In this document: piece by piece, positions 42,901 to 49,776 of the stretch
Position numbering within the stretch: position 1 is the stretch's first letter
Layout: every line of letters begins with the position of its first letter
From: Paenibacillus bouchesdurhonensis
Lineage (GTDB): Bacteria; Bacillota; Bacilli; Paenibacillales; Paenibacillaceae
Assembly: GCF_900155685.1 (NCBI RefSeq)
Contig: NZ_LT732548.1
Location: 2,535,466-2,599,465 of the forward strand
Direction of reading: 5' to 3'
Length of the DNA stretch: 64,000 bases
The notes under the pieces: generated by a model
Seen by the model: only the letters and a program-made list of their open reading frames with translations
What the model was told of the DNA's origin: nothing
Databases searched by the model: none
Translations under genes and position numbers: made by a program

Positions 42901-44061
42901 ATGGACCCATTTCTAAAAATCGGCATAACCTGCTATCCGACACTTGGCGGTTCCGGGGTTGTGGCAACCGAACTTGGCAAGCTGTTGGCAGAGAAAGGGC
43001 ATGAGGTTCACTTTATTGCGCACAGTGTTCCTTTTCGCTTGGGAAGTTATCACAAGAATATTTTTTATCACGAAGTGGAAGTAAGTGATTATTATGTGTT
43101 CCGGTATCCGCCCTATGATTTGTCCTTGGCCACGAAGATGGCGCAAGTAGCGAAGCAGCAGGATCTTGATATTTTGCATGTGCATTATGCGGTGCCTCAC
43201 GCGGTTTGCGCTTTTTTGGCCAAACAGATGGTGGGGGATAAGCTGAAGATAGTTACTACTCTGCATGGTACGGACATTACCGTGCTTGCCCAGGATGAAT
43301 CATTGAAAGATTTAATTCGGCTTGCTATTAATGAGAGTGATGCCGTAACCTCGGTCTCCCGCGACCTGATGAGAGAGACAAGAGATGTGCTGGACATTGC
43401 GAGAGATATAGAACTCACCTATAATTTTGTGGATGAGCGGGTGTATTACCCGCGTGATACGAAATCATGCCGGAGTGAATTTGCTGCTCCCGGTGAGAAG
43501 GTGCTAATGCATATTTCTAATTTCCGTCCGGTTAAGCGGGTTGGCGATGTTGTCGATGTGTTTAACATGGTGAATGCCGAGGTTCCATCCCAGCTTCTAT
43601 TTGTAGGGGAGGGGCCGGATCTTCCGAAGATTCAATGGAAGGTAAAAGAATTAGGAATTGCCGATCGCGTTCATTTTCTCGGCAAGCAGGATGATATCGC
43701 TCATGTCATTTCAATGGCTGACGTTCTGCTTCTGCCATCTGAGAAAGAGAGCTTCGGACTCGTGGCTCTTGAGGCTATGGCCTGCGGAATTCCTACGATC
43801 GGTTCGCTTGCCGGTGGAATCCCTGAGCTAGTCGCCCACGGAGAGACCGGGTTCCTCTCGCCGATTGGCGATACGCGGCGAATGGCCGATGACACGCTCA
43901 CGCTGCTTAGAGATGAGCAGCTTGCGAATAAGATGCGAGAAGCTTGCTTGGCCAGGGCGACAGGTGAATTTAGCAGCGAGCTTATAACGCTGAGGTACGA
44001 GAGTATTTACTATAAAGTGCTTGGACGCAAGATGCCCGTATTGAAGCCGCTTTGCGGATAA
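42901..44061 (+). CDS. bshA: N-acetyl-alpha-D-glucosaminyl L-malate synthase BshA
   Basis: First step of bacillithiol synthesis: GlcNAc transfer from UDP-GlcNAc to L-malate. About 386 residues, GT4 fold, with GITCYPTLGGSGVVATELG at the start and the GT-B donor motif ESFGLVALEAMACGIPTIGS near residue 280. ATG 42901 follows AAGGAGGT; an upstream ATG at 42880 overlaps that site and is not needed. BshC, the last enzyme, is outside the window. Confidence 0.95.
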   Translation: MDPFLKIGITCYPTLGGSGVVATELGKLLAEKGHEVHFIAHSVPFRLGSYHKNIFYHEVEVSDYYVFRYPPYDLSLATKMAQVAKQQDLDILHVHYAVPHAVCAFLAKQMVGDKLKIVTTLHGTDITVLAQDESLKDLIRLAINESDAVTSVSRDLMRETRDVLDIARDIELTYNFVDERVYYPRDTKSCRSEFAAPGEKVLMHISNFRPVKRVGDVVDVFNMVNAEVPSQLLFVGEGPDLPKIQWKVKELGIADRVHFLGKQDDIAHVISMADVLLLPSEKESFGLVALEAMACGIPTIGSLAGGIPELVAHGETGFLSPIGDTRRMADDTLTLLRDEQLANKMREACLARATGEFSSELITLRYESIYYKVLGRKMPVLKPLCG

Positions 44062-44145
44062 TCTTATTGCTGAAGGCCGAAATCGGCATAAGGGGTTAAG
44101 CTGGCGAAGAACGCAAAGAGGGATAACCTCTGGAGGTTATAGATC

Positions 44146-45453
44146 ATGTATCTATGGAAGCAGGTAGACCCCCTGATGCAGCATCAGGGGGAAAAGGTGC
44201 TTAAAGCACTGCTGGACTCTGGTCACAGCGCTTATTTCGTTGGAGGCTGTGTGCGTGACGAACTGATGGATCGTCCGGTTCATGATATGGATATCGCGAC
44301 CTCAGCGAAGCCTGAGATGGTGATGGATTTGTTCGAACGAACGATTCCGACCGGCTTGCAGCATGGTACGGTCACAGTGTTGATGGGGGATTATCCATTC
44401 GAGGTCACCACCTTTCGTAAGGAATCCCATTATGAAGACCATAGGCATCCTTCGGCTGTTGAATTTGTAAGCGGCATTGTAGAAGACTTGCAGCGGCGCG
44501 ACTTCACAATGAATGCGATTGCCCGCAGCCTGGACGGTGAGCTGACGGATCCGTTTCTAGGGCTGGAGGACATACGTAAAGGAATCATCCGCTGTGTAGG
44601 AAAGGCGGAGGAGCGGTTCAATGAGGACGCGCTTCGCATGATGCGAGCAATTCGTTTTGCCTCGGTGTTCGGTTTCCGGCCTGTAAAGAGCCTGTGGCGC
44701 GCTTTGACAAACGGAAGGGATAAACTATCCTTCGTAGCGATGGAGCGCATTAGAGCGGAACTGGAGCGACTAGTGCTGGGTTCCCATCCGCTCCGAGGGC
44801 TGGAGCTGCTTCGACGCAGCCGGCTGCTGCATTACGCCAAGATTCCCTTTAAAGAGCCGGGAGAGCTGACTCGGGAGCAGCATCAACGGCTTCAAGCGCT
44901 GAATCATTTGCCGGCCGAGCCCCAGGGGCTTAGGTGGTCCATGCTGCTTCAAGGATTAGCGGTTTCTGGATCTGAAGCGGAAGCTTTGATGAAGGAATGG
45001 ACTTTCTCGAATCAGGTTGCCGAGACAACGGCAGAAATCATGAGGTTCGATGCGTCTTGGCGCGAGATAAGAAGTAGCTTGGAAGTGGAAGAAACCGAGC
45101 GCCTTCGTCGCAGTTGGGTGTCGCAGCAGTTGCTGTACGGACAAACTATCAGTGGATTATGGTTGGAGCGTGAGAGCCAATGGCTGGCTTATACAGGAGG
45201 AGAAGGACGGGAAGCGCGGCTCCGTCTTCATGAGGAAGAGATGCAGTGGCATCTTGCTGTGCCTGTTCATGATTTGAAAGAGCTGGCCATACGCGGCGGA
45301 GATGTGCTCGCTGCGTTAGACTTAAAGGGCGGGCCTTGGCTTGGTGAGCTGATGAAGCAGGTTTTGCTGCTTGTGGCTGTCGGCGATGCCCCGAATGAGA
45401 AGAAAGCGTTGCTTGAATATGTGAAAGCTGTGGTGAGGCAAAATGAGTCATAG
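44146..45453 (+). CDS. cca: CCA tRNA nucleotidyltransferase
   Basis: Adds or repairs the 3' CCA end of tRNAs. The 435-residue protein has the nucleotidyltransferase head YFVGGCVRDELMDRPVHDMDIATSA, the TVLMGDYPFEVTTFR segment, RRDFTMNAIAR and the EDALRMMRAIRFASVFGF region. The C-terminal half is divergent and helical. ATG 44146. Overlaps birA by 11 bp. Confidence 0.95.
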   Translation: MYLWKQVDPLMQHQGEKVLKALLDSGHSAYFVGGCVRDELMDRPVHDMDIATSAKPEMVMDLFERTIPTGLQHGTVTVLMGDYPFEVTTFRKESHYEDHRHPSAVEFVSGIVEDLQRRDFTMNAIARSLDGELTDPFLGLEDIRKGIIRCVGKAEERFNEDALRMMRAIRFASVFGFRPVKSLWRALTNGRDKLSFVAMERIRAELERLVLGSHPLRGLELLRRSRLLHYAKIPFKEPGELTREQHQRLQALNHLPAEPQGLRWSMLLQGLAVSGSEAEALMKEWTFSNQVAETTAEIMRFDASWREIRSSLEVEETERLRRSWVSQQLLYGQTISGLWLERESQWLAYTGGEGREARLRLHEEEMQWHLAVPVHDLKELAIRGGDVLAALDLKGGPWLGELMKQVLLLVAVGDAPNEKKALLEYVKAVVRQNES

Positions 45454-46426
45454 TCGCTTGCTCGATCTGCTGCTGTCCCAGCCGGGGCAGTATGTGTCCG
45501 GAGAAGAGATAAGTCGAAAGTTGTCGATCAGTCGGACTGCGGTTTGGAAGCAGATCAATAAGCTCCGTGAGGAAGGCTATGAATTTGAAGCGGTGTCCCG
45601 CAAGGGGTATCGGCTTATCAGCAAGCCAGAACGATTAGAATATAGCGGCCTGCTGCAGGCGATGAACACGAAGTCCTTTGGGCGGAGATTGAAGCTGTTA
45701 GATGTAACGACCTCCACCCAGGAGGAGGTTCGCCTGCTAGCAGAGCAGGGGGCTGACGAGGGAACGCTTGTCATTGCTGAGGAACAGACGATAGGCAGAG
45801 GCCGCCAGGGCCGGAAATGGCACTCCCCTGCCGGCAAGGGGATATGGATGAGCTTGCTGCTTCGCCCTCAGCTCCCCCTATCATCGGCGCCGCAGCTTAC
45901 ATTGCTGAGCGCCGTCGCAGTATGTCGTGCGGTTCGAGCGGTAACGGGAGTAGATGTCGGCATTAAATGGCCAAATGATCTGCTGGCTAATGGCCGGAAA
46001 GTATGCGGGATTTTGTTGGAGTCGGTCGGAGAGGATGAAATGATCCGGTACTGTATTGCAGGCATCGGCATCGATGTGAATCTCGAATCCAGTGACCTGC
46101 CGCCTGAGCTTGTGCCTATTGCGACTTCGCTGCAAATTGAAAGCGGCCAGAAGGTCGATCGAGCCGTGCTGGTCGGTTTGATTCTGGCGGAGATGGAGAA
46201 GCTCTATGGGCTATATTTGGAAGAAGGATTCGCCCCGATAGGTCATTTATGGGAGGCGTTGTCGATCACGACGGGTCAAGATATTACTGTAAAGACAGCT
46301 CAGGGAGAAGTGAGCGGGCGGGCAATGGGTCTGGATGAGAATGGCGGACTTCTCGTCATACAGGAAGATAAACGGCAAACCACTATTTTCTCTGGAGAAG
46401 TACAATTTGTAGGATGTAATCCGTAA
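45443..46426 (+). CDS. birA: Bifunctional biotin protein ligase / biotin operon repressor
   Basis: The 327-residue BirA has an N-terminal winged helix (about 1-60: YVSGEEISRKLSISRTAVWKQINKLREEGY, cited as ISRKLSISRTAVWKQ), the biotinyl-adenylate loop GRGRQGRKWHSP, the catalytic IKWPNDLLANGRKVCGIL segment and a C-terminal SH3-like domain. It biotinylates acyl carboxylases and represses biotin genes. ATG 45443 overlaps cca. No biotin operator-like sequence (TTGTTAACC type) is seen near it. Confidence 0.95.
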   Translation: MSHSRLLDLLLSQPGQYVSGEEISRKLSISRTAVWKQINKLREEGYEFEAVSRKGYRLISKPERLEYSGLLQAMNTKSFGRRLKLLDVTTSTQEEVRLLAEQGADEGTLVIAEEQTIGRGRQGRKWHSPAGKGIWMSLLLRPQLPLSSAPQLTLLSAVAVCRAVRAVTGVDVGIKWPNDLLANGRKVCGILLESVGEDEMIRYCIAGIGIDVNLESSDLPPELVPIATSLQIESGQKVDRAVLVGLILAEMEKLYGLYLEEGFAPIGHLWEALSITTGQDITVKTAQGEVSGRAMGLDENGGLLVIQEDKRQTTIFSGEVQFVGCNP

Positions 46427-46433
46427 AAAACTT

Positions 46434-46489
46434 TGCTATACTGTCCACATAAGGCGGTATCGATGATTCGAGCTGCACTTATGTGGACA
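46434..46489 (+). promoter_or_regulatory. panBCD promoter with an 11-bp perfect inverted repeat
   Basis: An extended -10 TGCTATACT (46434-46442) precedes a perfect repeat TGTCCACATAA (46442-46452) facing TTATGTGGACA (46479-46489). The left arm starts at the last base of the -10, so it could be an operator covering the start site, or a 5' hairpin if transcription begins further upstream. No T run follows, so it is not a usual terminator. Confidence 0.5.
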
Positions 46490-46728
46490 TTGTAATGAGG
46501 AAGTGAATAACCGTCATGACCGTAAATTTATTCGGTTGCGTCGGATTCTGCTCTGAGCCGAGAAGGACCGAGACAGAAGGGACGAACGAGAAAGTGACTC
46601 TTCTTTGGATTCGGACCTTTTTAGCGCTGCGACGATTGCGACGATAAAAGGTTTATTTGTCGTTGGCGCGAGAATTGATGAGTAGTAACCAATCTGCGGG
46701 CTTCGAAAAACCAAAGGAGATGAAGAGA
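46490..46728 (+). ncRNA. Structured leader of panBCD, possible pan motif with attenuator
   Basis: Untranslated leader of about 240 nt. Hairpin 1: TCTG (46547-46550) with CAGA (46574-46577), CTC with GAG, then GCC with GG-A-C, leaving adenines 46567 and 46573 bulged, as described for the pan RNA motif that precedes panB in Firmicutes. The 3' half of hairpin 1 (GGACCGA, 46565-46571, and AGAAG, 46575-46579) can instead pair with TTCGGACC (46610-46617) and CTTCT, followed by TTTTT: a terminator-like alternative. A third stem CGACGATAAA / TTTATTTGTCG lies at about 46630-46661. A 43-codon frame from ATG 46516 crosses all this without a good ribosome site. The pan name is from memory. Confidence 0.45.
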
Positions 46729-47598
46729 ATGGCTGCGAAACACGCTCTGAACATTGTTAAAATGAAGAAGATGAAACAGGAACAAATTCCGCTCACGATG
46801 ATTACCGCATACGATTATCCCTCTGCCAGCCTGGCGGAGGAAGCGGGGGTCGATATGATCCTGGTCGGGGACTCTCTCGGCAATGTGGTGCTTGGCTATG
46901 AGACGACGATTCCGGTAACGGTCGAGGATATGGTTTACCATACTCGTGCCGTAGCCCGCGGAGCTCAGCACACTTTTATCGTTACGGATTTGCCGTTCAT
47001 GACTTATCATGGCAGCATTGATGAGACGCTGCGGGAGGTCAGAAGAGTGATGCAGGAGGGCCATGCCCACGCTGTTAAGCTGGAGGGCGGCGCCGAGATC
47101 GCTCACACGGTTCAAGCTGTCGTACAGTCAGGCGTCCCTGTGCTGGGGCATATTGGCCTAACGCCGCAATCCGTCAATCAAATCGGCGGGTATCGCATCC
47201 AGGGCAAAGACGAGCAGGATGCTAGACGCCTGCTGGAGGATGCCAAAGCTCTAGAGCAGGCAGGAGCGTTTGGGATCGTTCTCGAGTTGGTGACCGAAGA
47301 GGTCGCTGCAGCGATTTCCAAGGAACTCGCCATTCCGACGATCGGGATTGGTGCCGGACGAGGATGTGACGGACAGGTGCTCGTGTTCCATGATGTGCTA
47401 AAATATACCCCGGAATATCGGGAGAAGAGATTTGTGAAAACTTATGCCGATATCGGAGAACAAATCCGCAGCGGCATTTCAGAATATGTAAACGAAGTGA
47501 AGACTCGTGCTTTCCCTGGGGAGCAGCATGTTTTTGCCGCCGATGAGAAAGTATTGGATGGTCTGTACGGAAAAGGGAAGGTGGACACTCAGTCATGA
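46729..47598 (+). CDS. panB: 3-methyl-2-oxobutanoate hydroxymethyltransferase
   Basis: First committed step to pantothenate. About 289 residues with the start LTMITAYDYPSASLAEEAG, VGDSLGNVVLGYETT, the DLPFMTYHGS segment, AVKLEGG, GHIGLTPQSVNQIGG and TIGIGAGRGCDGQVLV. ATG 46729 is 9 bp after AAAGGAG; ATG 46720 overlaps that site, and the open frame to 46657 runs into the leader. Overlaps panC by 4 bp. Confidence 0.96.
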   Translation: MAAKHALNIVKMKKMKQEQIPLTMITAYDYPSASLAEEAGVDMILVGDSLGNVVLGYETTIPVTVEDMVYHTRAVARGAQHTFIVTDLPFMTYHGSIDETLREVRRVMQEGHAHAVKLEGGAEIAHTVQAVVQSGVPVLGHIGLTPQSVNQIGGYRIQGKDEQDARRLLEDAKALEQAGAFGIVLELVTEEVAAAISKELAIPTIGIGAGRGCDGQVLVFHDVLKYTPEYREKRFVKTYADIGEQIRSGISEYVNEVKTRAFPGEQHVFAADEKVLDGLYGKGKVDTQS

Positions 47599-48491
47599 TT
47601 GTTTTGACACAAATAGAGGATGTAAGGGCGCATTTGCGGGCTGAACGTCTTGCTGCTGCCAAGGAGGGGAAGGAGCTGCAGGTCGGCTTCGTTCCCACGA
47701 TGGGATATTTGCACGATGGACATGCCAGCCTGCTGCGAAGTGCCCGGATGGACAATGATCTCGTCGTATTAAGTATTTTTGTGAATCCAATCCAATTCGG
47801 GCCCAATGAAGACTTAGACCGTTATCCGCGCGACCGGGACAAGGATATGGCTCTTGCCAAGCGCGAGGGGGTAGATATTGTATTTCTGCCAACGGTGGAA
47901 GAAATGTATCCGGAGCCGACAAAGACCAAGGTTCTCGTCTCCGAGCTGACGGATCATTTGTGCGGTGCGACGCGTCCGGGCCATTTTGACGGAGTGACGA
48001 CGGTAGTTAGTAAGCTTCTGCACATCGTCGTACCGAACCGGGCCTATTTTGGACAAAAGGATGCGCAGCAGCTTGCGGTTATCACGCAAATGGTGAAGGA
48101 TCTTAATATGGATCTCGAGATTATCCCGTGTCCGATCGTGCGAGAAGAGGACGGCCTCGCTCTTAGCTCCCGCAATGTATACTTATCGCCAGAGGAACGG
48201 CAGGCTGCACTCGTGTTATCCCGCTCCTTGCGCCAAGCTGAGCAGTTGGCCAGGCAGAGCGAGGGTGCTACGGCTGAGGACATTTTTCAGGAACTGGTTC
48301 GAACCATTGAGACTGAGCGGGCGGCGCAAATCGATTATGCGGAAATCCGCCGTTTTCCTTCTTTGGCACCTGTGTCCGGCTCCTTGCCTGTTAAGGAAAT
48401 AGAAGGGAAAATTTTGATCGCTATTGCCGTTAAATTCGGAGCAACGCGACTGATCGATAATGTTATTTTAACGATGGAGGGAGATAAATAG
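47595..48491 (+). CDS. panC: Pantothenate synthetase
   Basis: ATP-dependent condensation of pantoate with beta-alanine. The 298-residue protein has [64 protein letters not shown] and LALSSRN. ATG 47595 overlaps panB, so the operon is coupled. Contains the nucleotidyltransferase HIGH-like motif DGHASL. Confidence 0.97.
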   Translation: MIVLTQIEDVRAHLRAERLAAAKEGKELQVGFVPTMGYLHDGHASLLRSARMDNDLVVLSIFVNPIQFGPNEDLDRYPRDRDKDMALAKREGVDIVFLPTVEEMYPEPTKTKVLVSELTDHLCGATRPGHFDGVTTVVSKLLHIVVPNRAYFGQKDAQQLAVITQMVKDLNMDLEIIPCPIVREEDGLALSSRNVYLSPEERQAALVLSRSLRQAEQLARQSEGATAEDIFQELVRTIETERAAQIDYAEIRRFPSLAPVSGSLPVKEIEGKILIAIAVKFGATRLIDNVILTMEGDK

Positions 48492-48493
48492 CC

Positions 48494-48877
48494 ATGTTTA
48501 GAACTATGATGAAATCCAAAATTCATCGGGCCACAGTTACCGAAGCGAATTTGAATTATATCGGAAGCGTCACAATCGATGAGGATTTGATGGAGACGGC
48601 AGATTTGCTTGAGAACGAGAAGGTTCAAATCGTGAATAATAATAATGGCGCGCGCTTGGAGACTTATGTCATTCCGGGGCCGCGCGGCAGCGGGGTCATT
48701 TGCTTGAACGGGGCAGCCGCCCGTTTGGTTCAGCCGGGAGATAATGTCATCATCATCTCCTATGCGCAAATGTCTGCGGAAGAACTGAGAAGCCACAAAC
48801 CGACAGTCGTGTTTGTCGATGAGAACAATCGCCCCGTGGAGATTGCGAAGGAAGAAATCCACGCCACGGTTCGTTAA
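48494..48877 (+). CDS. panD: Aspartate 1-decarboxylase
   Basis: Pyruvoyl enzyme making beta-alanine. The 127-residue proenzyme has the self-cleavage site in [10 protein letters not shown], between Gly24 and Ser25, the [22 protein letters not shown] region and [12 protein letters not shown] 48494 lies 2 bp after panC. No obvious terminator follows; the 120 bp after it hold no supported element. Confidence 0.97.
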   Translation: MFRTMMKSKIHRATVTEANLNYIGSVTIDEDLMETADLLENEKVQIVNNNNGARLETYVIPGPRGSGVICLNGAAARLVQPGDNVIIISYAQMSAEELRSHKPTVVFVDENNRPVEIAKEEIHATVR

Positions 48878-49001
48878 GACGAAAGCTTCTTGCTGCCTCT
48901 GTCATGCAATTTATGCCTTCGGGAATGAAAAGCCCGCCGGAAACAAAAAATGAACGTAAGGCCTCGCACTGATTTCATTTTCGTTAAAGGGTGGGTTGCG
49001 G

Positions 49002-49634
49002 ATGATGTTTCAACATGTATTTGCGGAAATGAATGAAATGTTGGATGAGATTGCCCGGCATTACCCGATCGTCCAAGGCGCTCACAAGCATGAGCTTGCC
49101 AGGAAGTGGCGTCTTCTGCGGCAAATGAGCGACAGCATGATTGAAGAGTGGCTTAATTTTGAGGAGAAGATGGGGGTCTTGCGCCAGAGCGGTATTAATT
49201 TGGAAGAGAAATACGAGTTGGACTATCCGGAAATGAGCGTCGAGGCCTTTGTAAAAGGACAGGGTTATTACAAGCTGCTGATGTTCCCCCAGTCCCTGAA
49301 GCAATTTCAGGCTGTGCTGGAGGAGTATCCGGAAAGTTTGATCGGCCGCACTTATTTGGCGATGTGCCATCTACATTTGGAACAAAGCGATGAGGCAGTG
49401 GATTATTTTGAAGAAGTTCTCAAGGCTGCGGCTAATAAGCGGCTGCGCTCCATTATATACAATGCGCTCGGTTGCATCGAGGCGAAACGGGGAGTCCGCA
49501 GCAAAGCAAGGGAGTATTTCACCCTGGCTTATCATAGCGATCCCACCTTGCCGGAGCCGTTAGCAAATTGGGAAGCCTGTCTACACAGCACAGGAAAGCT
49601 TCAATATGGCACCCAGCTTACATCGCTGCTGTAG
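49002..49634 (+). CDS. Tetratricopeptide-repeat protein
   Basis: A protein of about 210 residues: a helical N-terminal half with a long charged helix, then about three TPR units (YYKLLMFPQSLKQFQAVLEEYP, GRTYLAMCHLHLEQSDEA, YNALGCIEAKRG). Unknown partner. ATG 49002 follows AAAGGGTGGG; ATG 49005 or TTG 48996 are possible. It lies between panD and dinG, where I do not recall a B. subtilis counterpart, and has its own terminator. Confidence 0.75.
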   Translation: MMFQHVFAEMNEMLDEIARHYPIVQGAHKHELARKWRLLRQMSDSMIEEWLNFEEKMGVLRQSGINLEEKYELDYPEMSVEAFVKGQGYYKLLMFPQSLKQFQAVLEEYPESLIGRTYLAMCHLHLEQSDEAVDYFEEVLKAAANKRLRSIIYNALGCIEAKRGVRSKAREYFTLAYHSDPTLPEPLANWEACLHSTGKLQYGTQLTSLL

Positions 49635-49650
49635 GCTGGAGCCGACTTTC

Positions 49651-49697
49651 AGAAGCGATGCGGGATTCCGTTATTTTGCGGCGCATCGCTTCTTTTG
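49651..49697 (+). terminator. Intrinsic terminator before dinG
   Basis: Perfect 12-bp stem AGAAGCGATGCG / CGCATCGCTTCT (49651-49662, 49682-49693) with a T tail. Confidence 0.93.
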
Positions 49698-49776
49698 TAT
49701 TTATCTGTATTAATTTTCAAAACGTCCATCTTCTGTTATGCTGTTAAGAGAAATAGAGACTGGAACGAAAGGGACC

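Noticed and set aside
46516-46728. T-box or tRNA-sensing leader before panB
   Set aside because: No T-box sequence (AGGGTGG-type core) is present and panB is not a known T-box gene.
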